64,000 nt of DNA from Microbacterium sp. Root180 (GCF_001428485.1 NZ_LMHS01000003.1:1116922-1180921), one strand, 5' to 3'; shown: positions 27,757 through 38,532, counted from the stretch's first letter. The notes: a model not told the origin generated them from the letters alone. Program-made: numbers and translations.

Positions 27757-29073
27757 ATGACCGCGACGCTCACCTCCACCGGAACGCTGTTCCGCTTCGC
27801 CACGGCCGGCTCGGTCGACGACGGCAAGTCGACGCTCGTCGGACGGCTGCTGCACGACTCCAAGGCGATCCTCGCCGACCAGCTCGAGCAGGTGCAGCGC
27901 ACGTCGGCCGAGCGCGGGTTCGCGCACGGCGATTTCGACTTCGCCCTCCTGACCGACGGCCTGCGCGCCGAGCGCGAGCAGGGCATCACGATCGACGTCG
28001 CCTACCGGTACTTCTCGACGGGCTCGCGGTCGTTCGTGCTCGCCGACTGCCCCGGGCATGTGCAGTACACGCGCAACATGGTCACCGGCGCCACGACCGC
28101 CGACGCCGTCGTGGTTCTCGTCGACGGGCGCAAGGGCGTGCTGGAGCAGACCCGCCGCCATCTCGCCGTCGTCGCACTGCTGCGCGTGCCGCACGTCATC
28201 GTGGCGGTGAACAAGATCGATCTGATCGGGTTCTCGGCGGATGCCTTCACCGCCGTCTCCGACCAGGCCCGCTCGGTCGCCGCCGAGCTCGGCATCCGGG
28301 ATCTCCACGTGATCCCCGTGTCGGCCCTCGAGGGCGACAACATCGTCGAGCGCTCGGCCCGCACCCCGTGGTACGACGGGTCGCCGCTGCTCGAGCTGCT
28401 GGAGACGCTGCCCGGCGCCGACCTGCTCGAACAGGATCTCGAGCCGCTGCGGCTCCCGGTGCAGCTCGTGCTGCGGCCGCAGGGAGGACTCGCCCCCGAC
28501 GTCGCAGCCGACCCTGCCGCCGCCGAGCGACTGCGCGACTACCGCGCCGTCGCCGGCCGCATCTCGTCGGGCACCGTGCGCGTGGGAGACCCGGTGGAGA
28601 TCTTCCCGTCCGGCATCCAGACCACGGTCACCGGCATCCGCTCGGCCGGCTCCCCCGTCGACGAGGCCGTCGCACCGCAGTCCGTGTCGCTCGAGTTCGA
28701 CGCCGACATCGACACCGCCCGAGGAGCTCTCGTGGTCGCGGCGGGCACGCTTCCGGCCGCGCGCCGCGAGGTGGCTGCCGAGCTGTTCCAGCTCGATGCA
28801 CGGCCCCTCACCCCCGGCAGCCGGGTGCTCGTGAAGCACGGCACGACCACCGTCCAGGCGATCGTCGCCCAGATCGAGTCGCGCTACGACCTCGATCTGC
28901 TCACCCATGAGCCCGCCCAGACGCTCCAGACCAACGACATCGGCCGGGTGCGTCTGCGCCTCGCCGCCGACCTGCCGATCGAGTCCTACGAGTCCAGCCG
29001 TCACGGCGGCTCGTTCCTCGTCATCCATCCGTCCGACGGCGCCACCCTCGCCGCCGGCATCGCGCGCGACTGA
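27757..29073 (+). CDS. cysN: Sulfate adenylyltransferase GTPase subunit
   Basis: A 438-residue EF-Tu-like GTPase that drives CysD. The P-loop is GSVDDGKST (residues 17-25), with DCPGH and NKID downstream, followed by two beta-barrel domains. There is no C-terminal CysC kinase fusion, which fits a pathway that reduces APS directly. Confidence 0.95.
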   Translation: MTATLTSTGTLFRFATAGSVDDGKSTLVGRLLHDSKAILADQLEQVQRTSAERGFAHGDFDFALLTDGLRAEREQGITIDVAYRYFSTGSRSFVLADCPGHVQYTRNMVTGATTADAVVVLVDGRKGVLEQTRRHLAVVALLRVPHVIVAVNKIDLIGFSADAFTAVSDQARSVAAELGIRDLHVIPVSALEGDNIVERSARTPWYDGSPLLELLETLPGADLLEQDLEPLRLPVQLVLRPQGGLAPDVAADPAAAERLRDYRAVAGRISSGTVRVGDPVEIFPSGIQTTVTGIRSAGSPVDEAVAPQSVSLEFDADIDTARGALVVAAGTLPAARREVAAELFQLDARPLTPGSRVLVKHGTTTVQAIVAQIESRYDLDLLTHEPAQTLQTNDIGRVRLRLAADLPIESYESSRHGGSFLVIHPSDGATLAAGIARD

Positions 29074-29121
29074 CGCGCACCGCACCACCCACCGAGAAAC
29101 GCCGAACGAAGGAGGCGAACT

Positions 29122-30188
29122 GTGAACACCATCCGCACCGCGACGACGATCACCACACTGGGACTTGTGGCCGCCATGATGGCGGGCTGCGCCTCCGCCG
29201 CCGCCGGCACCCCCGACACCGCCGACGAGGTGACCGAGCTGCGCCTGGGCTACTTCGCGAACGTGACGCACGCGCCCGCGCTCGTCGGCCTCCAGGAGGG
29301 CCTGTTCGAGGATGCGCTGGGCGACGTCGACGTGACGACCTCGGTCTTCAACGCCGGTCCCGCCGCCATCGAGGCACTGACAGCCGGCGCGATCGACGCG
29401 ACCTACATCGGCCCGAACCCGTCGATCAACACCTTCATCCAGTCCGGCGGCGCGTCCGCCCGGATCGTGGCGGGCGCCGCCACCGGGGGCGCGGCCCTCG
29501 TGGTCGCGGACGGGATCGACAGCCCGGACGACCTCGCCGGCACGACGCTCGCCTCGCCCCAGCTGGGCAACACCCAGGACGTCGCGCTGCGCGTGTGGCT
29601 GGCCGACCAGGGCTACGAGACCGACACCTCGGGCGGCGGGGATGTGGCGGTCACGCCGACCGAGAACGCGCAGACCCTCACGCTCTTCCAGGACGGTCAG
29701 CTCGACGGCGCGTGGGTCCCCGAACCCTGGGTCTCGCGCCTCGTGATCGACGAAGGAGCGCACGTGCTCGTCGACGAGGCCGAGCTGTGGCCCGACGGCG
29801 AGTTCCCCACGACCGTCCTCCTCGTGCGAGCCGAATTCCTCGAACAGCACCCCGACGTCGTCGAGCAGCTCCTCGAAGGCCACGTCGCCGCCGTGCAGTG
29901 GATCGCCGATCACCCCGACGAGACACCCGCGGTCATCAATGCCGCCCTGGAGGCCGAGACCGGGAAGACGCTGTCGGATGCCGTCATCCAGCGTGCCCTC
30001 GAACACGTGACGTTCTCGGCCGACCCGCACGCCGACACGTTCGAGACGCTCGTCGCCAACGGCCTCGAGGCCGGGACGCAGAAGGACGGCTCGATCGACG
30101 GCCTGTTCGACCTGCGCCTCCTCAACGGCCTGCTGGCGGCATCCGGAGCCGAGCCCGTCTCGGCCGCAGGGCTCGGAGAAGATTCGCC

Positions 30189-30192
<4 letters not shown>
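29122..30192 (+). CDS. Sulfonate/taurine-type ABC binding lipoprotein
   Basis: A 356-residue periplasmic-type binding protein of the nitrate/sulfonate/taurine class. The lipobox is MMAGC (Cys23). The mature start ELRLGYFANVTHAPALVG and GAIDATYIGPNPSI are characteristic. GTG start with GAAGGAGG. It is placed inside the sulfur operon, so it supplies organic or inorganic sulfur; sulfonate, taurine or sulfate ester are all possible ligands. It overlaps the ATPase gene by 4 bp. Confidence 0.88.
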
Positions 30193-31047
<855 letters not shown>

Positions 31048-31058
<11 letters not shown>

Positions 31059-31968
31059 GACCACCGCCGACGACGTCCGTACGCCGGGCGCGGCATCCGG
31101 TCCTGACGACCTCCGTTCCCTGGAGGCCGGACTCGACCGCCTGCAGACCGATGCCGCGCCCGCGCCCGGGCCCTGGCGCCGGTTCGCGTCGAGCGTCGTG
31201 CCGCCTCTCGTCTTCGTACTCCTGCTCATCGTCATCTGGCAGCTGTACGTCGTGATCGCGCAGCCGCGGCCCGACCGGGTGCCGAGCCCGGTCGACGTCT
31301 GGAACGCGCTCGGGCTCGCGTGGGAGGCCGGACGCCTGCAGGAGGCCGTCGCGACGAGCCTCGAGCGCGGCATCGTCGGATTCCTCATCGCGATCGCCGT
31401 CGGCACGCCGATCGGCCTGCTCCTGGCCGAGGTGCGTCCGATCCGTCGCGCGGTGGGCCCGATCATCTCGGGACTGCAGGTGCTGCCCTCGGTCGCGTGG
31501 GTGCCTGCGGCCATCATCTGGTTCGGCCTCTCCGACGCCACGGTGTACTTCGTGATCCTCATGGGCGCGATCCCGTCCATCGTCAACGGGCTCATCGCCG
31601 GCATCGACCAGGTGCCGCCCCAGCTGCGGCGGGTCGGCACGGTGCTCGGTGCCTCGCGCTGGCAGCTGGCCACCGCGGTGATCCTCCCCGCCGCGCTCCC
31701 CGGCTACCTCGCCGGGCTCAAGCAGGGCTGGGCGTTCTCCTGGCGCTCGCTCATGGCCGCCGAGATCATCGCGATGGGCGGCACCATCGGCTTCGGGCTC
31801 GGCTCGATGCTCCAGCAGTCCCGCGAGCTCGCCGACATGGCCGGGGTGCTCGGCACGATCATCGTCATCCTGGTGATCGGCGTGGTGATCGAGCTCGTCT
31901 TCTTCGGGCCCCTGGAGCGGCGGATGCTGCGACGCCGCGGCCTGCTCGTCTCAGGCGGTACCCGATGA
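31048..31968 (+). CDS. ABC transporter permease (SsuC/TauC type)
   Basis: A 306-residue permease with a 45-residue cytoplasmic N-terminus and six membrane segments. The ATPase docking region is RRVGTVLGASRWQLATAVILPAALP-like (around residues 195-215). It overlaps the ATPase gene by 11 bp, with GAAGGAG inside the upstream gene. It completes the sulfonate-type importer. Confidence 0.92.
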
Positions 31969-31977
31969 GCCCCACTC

Positions 31978-32038
31978 GCCGAGAACGCACTCATGTCATC
32001 CCGGAGGGCGCCCAGGAGGACACCGGCGCGTTCTCGGC
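31978..32038. repeat. Inverted repeat with GCCGAGAACGC arms
   Basis: Arms GCCGAGAACGC (31978-31988) and its exact complement (32028-32038) enclose 39 nt. The same arms occur in the intergenic region at 56265-56325, so this is a dispersed element rather than gene-specific. Confidence 0.7.
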
Positions 32039-32057
32039 AAGTCGGAGCGGGGGGAAG

Positions 32058-32855
32058 GTGTGGCTTGTGGGGGCGGGTCCGGGCGACCCGGGCCTGCTCA
32101 CCGTGCGCGGCCTGCGCGCGCTCGAGGGCGCCGACGTGATCGTGGCCGACCGTCTCGGCGCGCGTTCGGTGCTCGACGGTCTCGCCGCCGACGGCGTCGA
32201 GCTCACCGCCGAGATCGTCGACGTCGGCAAGCTGCCCGGACATCACGCGGTGCCGCAGGACGCGATCAACGCCCTGCTGGTGCAGCTCGCCCGCGACGGC
32301 AAGAACGTCGTGCGACTCAAGGGCGGCGACCCCTACGTGTTCGGCCGCGGAGGCGAGGAGCGCGCCGCGTGCCGGGCGGCCGGCATCGAGGTGGAGGTCG
32401 TGGCGGGCATCACGAGCGCGATCTCGGTCCCCGCGATCGCCGGCATCCCCCTCACCCACCGCGGCGTGGCGACGGCGTTCACCGTCGCGACCGGACACGA
32501 CCAGATCCGCGACCTCGGCGGCGGACGCGACCACACGGTCGTGCTGCTCATGGGCGTCGGCACGCTCGCCAACTCCGCCCTCACGCTCGCGCGCGGCGAT
32601 CGCGGCGCCGACTGCCCGGTCGCGATCGTCGAGGACGGCTTCGGGCCGGGCCAGCGGGTCACCGTGGGCACGCTCGCCACGATCGCGGAGCAGGCGGCCG
32701 TGCGCGGCATCCGCTCCCCCGCCGTCGTCGTCGTCGGGGACGTCGTGCGCCTCAGCCCCTACGCGCCCGACGCGCTCACCACCCTCGATCTCACCACCTT
32801 CGATCCGCTCGCGATCCCCGCCGAGCGCCCGACCGGAAAGACCCCCGCCACGTGA
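32058..32855 (+). CDS. cobA: Uroporphyrinogen-III C-methyltransferase (SUMT)
   Basis: A 265-residue SUMT that methylates uroporphyrinogen III to precorrin-2, the entry to sirohaem for CysI. Motifs are VWLVGAGPGDPGLLT at the start, RLKGGDPYVFGRGGEE and THRGVATAFTV. I choose GTG at 32058, where family homology begins; an in-frame ATG at 31965 overlaps the permease stop as ATGA but its 31 extra residues would be translated from an intergenic inverted repeat. No precorrin-2 dehydrogenase is fused or adjacent. Confidence 0.92.
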   Translation: MWLVGAGPGDPGLLTVRGLRALEGADVIVADRLGARSVLDGLAADGVELTAEIVDVGKLPGHHAVPQDAINALLVQLARDGKNVVRLKGGDPYVFGRGGEERAACRAAGIEVEVVAGITSAISVPAIAGIPLTHRGVATAFTVATGHDQIRDLGGGRDHTVVLLMGVGTLANSALTLARGDRGADCPVAIVEDGFGPGQRVTVGTLATIAEQAAVRGIRSPAVVVVGDVVRLSPYAPDALTTLDLTTFDPLAIPAERPTGKTPAT

Positions 32856-34252
32856 CCTCCTCGACCCTCACCCACCTGCGCGTCGCCATCGTCGGCGCCG
32901 GACCCGCGGGCATCTACGCGGGCAATATCCTCGCGAACACGGTCGCCGCGGGCGGCGGCTCCGTGGCGATCGACCTCTTCGAGTCGCTGCCCGCGCCATA
33001 CGGCCTCATCCGCTACGGCGTCGCTCCCGACCACCCCCGCATCAAGGGCATCGTCACGTCGCTGCACGAGATGCTCGCCGCCGGCACGATCCGCTTCATC
33101 GGCAACGTCGAGATCGGCCGCGACGTGGCGCTCGAGGAGCTCCAGGAGCGCTACGACGCTGTCATCCTCGCAACCGGGGCGATCCGCGACGCCGCACTCG
33201 ACATCCCTGGCATCGACCTGCCCGGGTCGTACGGCGCGGCCGACTTCGTGGCCTGGTACGACGGTCATCCGGACGTTCCCACCGAGTGGCCGCTCGACGC
33301 GTCCGCGGTCGCCGTGATCGGCAACGGCAACGTCGCGCTCGACGTCGCGCGCGTACTCGCCAAGCACGCCGTCGACCTGCGCCCGACCGAGATCCCCGAC
33401 AACGTGCTCTCCGGCCTCGAGGCCTCCGCCGTCACCGACGTGCACGTGTTCGGGCGCCGCGGCCCCGGCGACATCAAGTTCACCCCGATCGAACTGCGCG
33501 AGCTCGGCGAGGTGCCCGACGTCGACATCGTCGTGCACGACGAGGACTTCGCCGACGCGGACCCTGCGGCTGCGCCGAACAACCAGCTGAAGGTCATGCT
33601 GCGCATCCTCAACGGCTGGCGCACGCGCGAGTCGACGAGCGCCTCACGCCGGCTGCATCTGCACTTCTACCACTCGCCGGTCGAGGTCCTGGGCGACGGC
33701 CGGGTCGAGGGCGTGCTCTTCGAGCGCACCCGCCCCGTCGGCGACGGGACCGTGCAGGGCACCGGCGAGTTCCGCGAGATCGCCGTCCAGCAGGTCTACC
33801 GCGCGGTCGGCTACTACGGGACGCCCGTGGTCGATGCGCCCTTCGACGCGCGCGCCGGCGTCGTCTCGAACATCGAAGGACGGGTCGTGGATGCCGCGAC
33901 GACGGGCGACGCGGACGCCCCGGTCGTGCGCGGGCTCTACGCCACGGGCTGGATCAAGCGCGGACCGGTCGGACTCATCGGCCACACGAAGTCGGACGCG
34001 ATGGAGACGATCGCCCACCTCGTGGCGGATGCCGGCGCCGGCCTGCTCGGGGCGCCCACGGTCGACGTCGACGTGCTCGAGCTGCTCGACGAGCGCGACG
34101 TCGCGTACACGACGTGGGACGGATGGCTCGCGCTGGACGCCCACGAGCGGGAGCTCGGCGAGAACCACGTGCACTCCCGCGAGCGCGTCAAGGTCGTGCC
34201 GCGCGCCGAGCAGGTCGCGGTGTCGCGCGCGGGAGCCCTGATCGGATCGTGA
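32852..34252 (+). CDS. Ferredoxin-NADP+ reductase (FprA-like)
   Basis: A 466-residue FAD/NADPH reductase of the adrenodoxin-reductase/FprA type. The FAD motif is VAIVGAGPAGIYAG (about residue 11-24), followed by FESLPAPYGLIRYGVAPDHPRIK, the NADP motif VAVIGNGNVALDVAR and TGWIKRGPVGLIGHTKSDA. It passes NADPH electrons to ferredoxin and thence to sulfite reductase. GTGA overlap with cobA and with the ferredoxin gene ties it to the operon. Confidence 0.94.
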   Translation: MTSSTLTHLRVAIVGAGPAGIYAGNILANTVAAGGGSVAIDLFESLPAPYGLIRYGVAPDHPRIKGIVTSLHEMLAAGTIRFIGNVEIGRDVALEELQERYDAVILATGAIRDAALDIPGIDLPGSYGAADFVAWYDGHPDVPTEWPLDASAVAVIGNGNVALDVARVLAKHAVDLRPTEIPDNVLSGLEASAVTDVHVFGRRGPGDIKFTPIELRELGEVPDVDIVVHDEDFADADPAAAPNNQLKVMLRILNGWRTRESTSASRRLHLHFYHSPVEVLGDGRVEGVLFERTRPVGDGTVQGTGEFREIAVQQVYRAVGYYGTPVVDAPFDARAGVVSNIEGRVVDAATTGDADAPVVRGLYATGWIKRGPVGLIGHTKSDAMETIAHLVADAGAGLLGAPTVDVDVLELLDERDVAYTTWDGWLALDAHERELGENHVHSRERVKVVPRAEQVAVSRAGALIGS

Positions 34253-34569
34253 CGTACGTCATCGCGCTGCCTTGCGTGGATGTCAAGGACCGTGCCTGCA
34301 TCGACGAGTGCCCGGTCGACTGCATCTACGAGGGCGAACGATCGCTGTACATCCATCCCGACGAGTGCGTCGACTGCGGCGCCTGCGAGCCGGACGACCT
34401 GCCCGACGAGTGGCAGGACTACTACAAAGCCAACGTCGAGTTCTTCGAGATTTCGACAGGCTCAATCCCGGCTGTCGGATCGCCCGGCGGCGCGGCCAAG
34501 ATCGGCGTGATCCACATGGACCACCCCGTCATCGCCGAGCTCCCGCCTCAGGGAGAGGCGCATGACTGA
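34249..34569 (+). CDS. Ferredoxin, FdxA-like, lacking a cluster cysteine
   Basis: A 106-residue ferredoxin like the 7Fe FdxA proteins. Cysteines are at 9, 17, 21, 25, 40, 43 and 46. Normal FdxA reads CGACEP then VCP and a short segment before the acidic stretch; here CGACEP runs straight into DDLPDEW, so about ten residues and the fourth cysteine of motif 2 are missing. In 7Fe ferredoxins that cysteine binds the 3Fe-4S cluster. An insertion of about eight residues (ISTGSIPA) follows FFE, encoded by TTTCGACAGGCTCAA. It may hold only one cluster. It overlaps both neighbours. Confidence 0.9.
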   Translation: MTYVIALPCVDVKDRACIDECPVDCIYEGERSLYIHPDECVDCGACEPDDLPDEWQDYYKANVEFFEISTGSIPAVGSPGGAAKIGVIHMDHPVIAELPPQGEAHD

Positions 34570-35533
34570 ATCGGCATACACACCGCCGACGCCGTCTGTG
34601 GAGGTCGACGTGGTGGTGATAGGCGGGGGACCGGCGGGGCTGTCGGCCGCACTCAACCTGGGTCGTGCGCGGACCTCGGTCGTCGTGGTGGACGCCGGGA
34701 GACCCCGCAATGCGGCCACCCTGCGATCCCACGGATTCCTCACCCGCGACGGTATTCCGCCGTTGGAGCTGCGCAAGCTCGCCCGTGCTGAGCTGGGAGC
34801 GTATCCCGCCGTCTCGGTGTACGACCGGGCGGTCGTCACGGGCCTGCTGCCGATCGATTCCGAGAACGGCATGCGATTCATCGCTCCGCTGCAGGGGCGT
34901 GCGGAGCGCACTCCCCCCGCCGTCGCCGCGCGGTCCGTCGTCATCGCCACCGGGCTGCGCGAGACGCTCCCGCGCGTGCCGAGCCTGCGCGCGTTCTACG
35001 GCATGACGATCTTCAGCTGCGCGGCGTGCGATGCGTGGGAGCTGCAGGATCGCCGGCTCGCCCTGATCGGGGAGACTCCCGATCTCGCCGCCCGCGCCCG
35101 GCTCATCGCGCGCTGGACCGACCGGCTCACGGTCTTCACGAACGGCGCCGACGTCGTCGACACCGTCGAGGAGGCCGAGCTCGCGGCATCCGGGATCGTC
35201 ATCGAGCGTCGGGGGATCGACGACCTGGAAGGCGACCGCGGCGTCGTGTCGGCCGTCCGCCTGGCGGACGGCACCCGCATCGAGATCGACGGCGGGTTCG
35301 TGCGGCCGCAGTGGTCGCCGGCGCTGGACTTCCTGAGCGGGCTCGACCTCGCCCGCGACGCCGACGGCACCCTGGTCGTCGACCGGTCCGGGCGCACGTC
35401 CGTCCCCGGGGTCTACGCCGCCGGTGATGCCGCCTCCCCCGGTCCGCAGCAGCTCATCGTCGCCGCCGGCCAGGGCGCGCGTGCCGCTGCGGTGCTCGTG
35501 CACGACCTCGTGGGCGTGAGCACCGCGCACTGA
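34562..35533 (+). CDS. Thioredoxin-reductase-like FAD oxidoreductase
   Basis: A 323-residue flavoprotein. The FAD motif is VVVIGGGPAGLSAALNLGR (around residue 17), a CAAC motif (FSCAACDAWE) occupies the redox position of thioredoxin reductase, and the C-terminal GVYAAGDAASPGPQQ binds FAD. The NADPH motif is degenerate (LALIGETPDLAARA instead of GGGxxA), so the electron donor is uncertain; ferredoxin is conceivable given the 8-bp overlap with that gene. It is last in the sulfur operon. Confidence 0.85.
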   Translation: MTESAYTPPTPSVEVDVVVIGGGPAGLSAALNLGRARTSVVVVDAGRPRNAATLRSHGFLTRDGIPPLELRKLARAELGAYPAVSVYDRAVVTGLLPIDSENGMRFIAPLQGRAERTPPAVAARSVVIATGLRETLPRVPSLRAFYGMTIFSCAACDAWELQDRRLALIGETPDLAARARLIARWTDRLTVFTNGADVVDTVEEAELAASGIVIERRGIDDLEGDRGVVSAVRLADGTRIEIDGGFVRPQWSPALDFLSGLDLARDADGTLVVDRSGRTSVPGVYAAGDAASPGPQQLIVAAGQGARAAAVLVHDLVGVSTAH

Positions 35534-35540
35534 GGCACGT

Positions 35541-36341
35541 CTACCGCCGGGTCTGCTCCGAGCCCGACAGCCGCTGCGCGAGATAGATGGGGATGATCGA
35601 CACCAGCACCAGCACGACGGCGATGACCGAGACGATGGGCGCCTGGTTGGGCCGGAACATGTTGTTGAGGATGTAGATCGGCAGCGTCGTCACGCCGGAG
35701 CCGGCGGTGAAGGTCGTGACGATGATCTCGTCGAAACTCAGCGCGAAGGCCAGCATGCCGCCGGCGAGAAGGGCGGAGCGCAGCTGCGGGAAAGTCACCA
35801 GGCGGAAAGTGGTCCAGACCCCGGCGCCGAGGTCGGCCGAGGCCTCTTCGAGGTTCGTGCCGGTGCGACGCAACCGGGCGATGACGTTGTTGAAGACGGT
35901 CACGATGCAGAACGTGGCGTGGGCGATCACGACGGTCCAGATCGACAGCGGGACGCCCATGATCGTGCGGAAGAAGTTGTTCAGCGCGATGCCCGTGATG
36001 ATGCCGGGGAGGGCGATCGGCAGGATGATCAGCAGCGAGATCGACTCGCGCCCGAAGAACTCGAACCGCTGGAGGGCGAACGAGATGAGCGTGCCGAGCA
36101 GCAGAGCGATCACGGTGGAGATGATCGCGACCTGCACGCTCGTGAGCACCGCCTCGAGTGCTCCGGCGCTCTGGAAGGCCTTGCCCCACCACTCCAGGGT
36201 GAAGCCGGGCGGCGGCCAGGTGAGTGACGTCGACGTGGAGAACGAGTTCACCAGCACGACGAACAGCGGCAGGTAGACGGCGAACAGGATCACGCCCGTC
36301 ACGATCGCGAGGATCGCCCGCGCCGGCCTTGAGAGTCGCAT
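35541..36341 (-). CDS. Polyamine-type ABC permease (PotC-like)
   Basis: A 266-residue permease with six membrane segments. The docking loop is LEEASADLGAGVWTTFRLVTFP, and ALSFDEIIVTTF is a PotC/YdcV family motif. It lies 8 bp after the PotB-like gene and is last in the operon, converging on the flavoprotein gene with 7 bp between stops. Confidence 0.92.
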   Translation of the reverse strand: MRLSRPARAILAIVTGVILFAVYLPLFVVLVNSFSTSTSLTWPPPGFTLEWWGKAFQSAGALEAVLTSVQVAIISTVIALLLGTLISFALQRFEFFGRESISLLIILPIALPGIITGIALNNFFRTIMGVPLSIWTVVIAHATFCIVTVFNNVIARLRRTGTNLEEASADLGAGVWTTFRLVTFPQLRSALLAGGMLAFALSFDEIIVTTFTAGSGVTTLPIYILNNMFRPNQAPIVSVIAVVLVLVSIIPIYLAQRLSGSEQTRR

Positions 36342-36349
36342 GCCCCGTC

Positions 36350-37282
36350 CTAGAGGTTGTTCAGGGCGCCCGTGCGCCGCACGAGGGCCAGATAGCCGAA
36401 GATGATGACGATCGGGATCAGGGCGATCGCCGCGGCCAGCGGCAGGTTGCCCGCCGCGCCGATGTTGGCGTAGATGAGGTTGCCGAGCATCTGGTTCGCC
36501 CCGCCCACGATGTTGACGGTGATGTAGTCGCCGAGCGACAGCGCGAACGCGAAGATCGTGCCCGCGATGATCGCCGGGAACGCGAGCGGGAGGACGACGC
36601 TGCCGAGCGTGCGCCACGTCCTGCCGCCGAGATCAGCCGACGCCTCGAGCAGCGAGTCCGGCACGCGCTCGAGCCCCGCGTAGATCGGCAGGATCACATA
36701 GGGGAGCCACAGGTAGGACAGCGTGATGACCGTCGCCGGCAGACCGTACCCCGGCGTGTGCAGACCGAAGGGTGCCAGCATCCATTCCAGGATCCCCTCC
36801 TGCGACAGCACCGAACGCCAGGCGTACGCCTTCACGAGATAGCTCGCCCACAGCGGCATGAGCACGGCGATCACCAGGATGCGCTGCATCCGCGGAGTCG
36901 CCACCTTCGCCATGTAGAACGCGATCGGCAGCGCGATCGCCACGTCGATCAGCGTGACGAGGAGTGCCACGCCCACCGTCCGCAGCGTCACGGTCTGATA
37001 CAGCGTGCCCGTGACGACCGTGATGATGTTGTCGAGGGTCCAGTCGATGACGATCTCGTTGGTGAACGGGTCCACACGCCAGAACGCCGTCACCAGCAGC
37101 AGCACGAGCGCCACGATGTACACCACGACGAGCCAGAACAACGGCGCCGCCAGCAGCAGCGAGAGCCGCGTGCGCGGATGCGTCGTGAGGAACGACGAGA
37201 CCCCGCGCGTCCACGGGCGCTTCGGCGTCGGCGGCTCCGGCGTGCGCGCGGGCTGCGCGGAGGGGATGGTGTCGGTCGTCAC
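36350..37282 (-). CDS. Polyamine-type ABC permease (PotB-like)
   Basis: A 310-residue permease with a 40-residue proline-rich cytoplasmic head and six membrane segments. The docking loop is LLEASADLGGRTWRTLGSVVLP, followed by SLGDYITVNIVGG. GTG start with GAGGAA 6 bp before it. Pairs with the PotC-like protein. Confidence 0.92.
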   Translation of the reverse strand: MTTDTIPSAQPARTPEPPTPKRPWTRGVSSFLTTHPRTRLSLLLAAPLFWLVVVYIVALVLLLVTAFWRVDPFTNEIVIDWTLDNIITVVTGTLYQTVTLRTVGVALLVTLIDVAIALPIAFYMAKVATPRMQRILVIAVLMPLWASYLVKAYAWRSVLSQEGILEWMLAPFGLHTPGYGLPATVITLSYLWLPYVILPIYAGLERVPDSLLEASADLGGRTWRTLGSVVLPLAFPAIIAGTIFAFALSLGDYITVNIVGGANQMLGNLIYANIGAAGNLPLAAAIALIPIVIIFGYLALVRRTGALNNL

Positions 37283-37353
37283 GGGTTCCTCATCGTGTCG
37301 GGAAGACCGGGGACGGCGCGGCTTCGCGTCGCCGCCCCCGGGTCGGTCGGGCG

Positions 37354-38532
37354 TCAGCCCTTGATCTCGGTCCAGGCCTCGGTCCACTTCGAGTAGTCGA
37401 CGCACTCGACGTCGGTGCGACCGTCGACGCAGTCCGCGATGGGTGTGGTCCAGTACCAGATCTGCGACGCGTACTCCTCGTCACCGGCGTGGTAGGCCTC
37501 GCAGTCGTCGCGGTAGTCGCATGCCTCCTGGCTCGACGGCGCCTCGCCGAAGTAGGCCGTCGCCTGGGCGTTGACCTCGGGGCTGGCGATCCAGTCGAGC
37601 CACGCGTATGCGCAGTTCGGGCTCTTCGCCTCGGACGCGATCATCCAGGTGTCCGACCAACCGGTCGCACCCTCCTCGGGCAGCACGACCTCGGTGGTCG
37701 CGTCGCTCCCCGCGAGCACGTTCTGGATGACCTGCCACGTCGTGCCGGCGACGGAGTCACCGGTCTCGAACGCCTGGATCTCCTTGAGGTAGTCCGACCA
37801 GTACTCGCCCACGTGCTCGCGCTGGGCCTTGAGCAGGTCGACCGCCGCGGTGAACTGCTCCTCGTCGAGGGCGTACGGGTTCTGGATGCCGAGCTCCGGC
37901 TGGTGCGCCATGAGGTACACCGCGGCATCCGCGATGTAGATCGGCGAGTCGTACGCCGTGATCTTGCCCGAGTACTCGCTCGCACCGTCGAACACGATGT
38001 CCCATGAGGTGGGCGCCGGGGAGACGACATCCGTGTTGTACAGGAGAAGGTTGGCGCCGTAGCCGTGCGGCACGCCGTACGACTGTCCGTCGACCGAGTT
38101 CCACTCCTTCTCCTTGAGGAAGTCGTAGATGCCCGCATAGCTCGGGATGAGGTCGGTGTTGACGGGGGCGACGTCACCGGCGGCGATCAGGCGAAGTGTC
38201 GCGTCGCCCGACGCGGCGATCACGTCATAGTCGCCCGTCTTCATGAGGTTGACCGCCTCGTCGGAGGTGCCGTAGGTCTTCGAGGCGACCTCGCAGCCGG
38301 TCTCCTCCTCGAATCCGGTGACCCAGTCCACGGCCGGGTCGTTGCTGCCGTCCTCGACGTAGCCGGGCCACGCCAGGATCGAGACCGAGCCCTCGTACTC
38401 GCCGAGCTCTTCAGCCTCCTCGGACGGTGCGGCGCTGCCGCCGCCCGACGTGCCGCAGCCCGCCAGGACGGCGATCGCTCCGATCGCCAGCGCGGTGCCG
38501 GCGAAGCGGCGACCGCGTGATGAGTGCATCAT
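37354..38532 (-). CDS. Spermidine/putrescine-type binding lipoprotein (PotD-like)
   Basis: A 392-residue binding lipoprotein with lipobox VLAGC. The mature part shows SVSILAWPGYVEDG, KTGDYDVIAASGDATLRL and the C-terminal EVNAQATAYFGEAPSS, as in PotD/PotF. It carries several cysteines (CDYRDDCEAYH, CVDG, ECVDY) that may form disulfides. ATG at 38532 with AGAGGA. Ligand is predicted as a polyamine or related amine; other PotD relatives bind opines or amino-acid derivatives. Confidence 0.9.
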   Translation of the reverse strand: MMHSSRGRRFAGTALAIGAIAVLAGCGTSGGGSAAPSEEAEELGEYEGSVSILAWPGYVEDGSNDPAVDWVTGFEEETGCEVASKTYGTSDEAVNLMKTGDYDVIAASGDATLRLIAAGDVAPVNTDLIPSYAGIYDFLKEKEWNSVDGQSYGVPHGYGANLLLYNTDVVSPAPTSWDIVFDGASEYSGKITAYDSPIYIADAAVYLMAHQPELGIQNPYALDEEQFTAAVDLLKAQREHVGEYWSDYLKEIQAFETGDSVAGTTWQVIQNVLAGSDATTEVVLPEEGATGWSDTWMIASEAKSPNCAYAWLDWIASPEVNAQATAYFGEAPSSQEACDYRDDCEAYHAGDEEYASQIWYWTTPIADCVDGRTDVECVDYSKWTEAWTEIKG

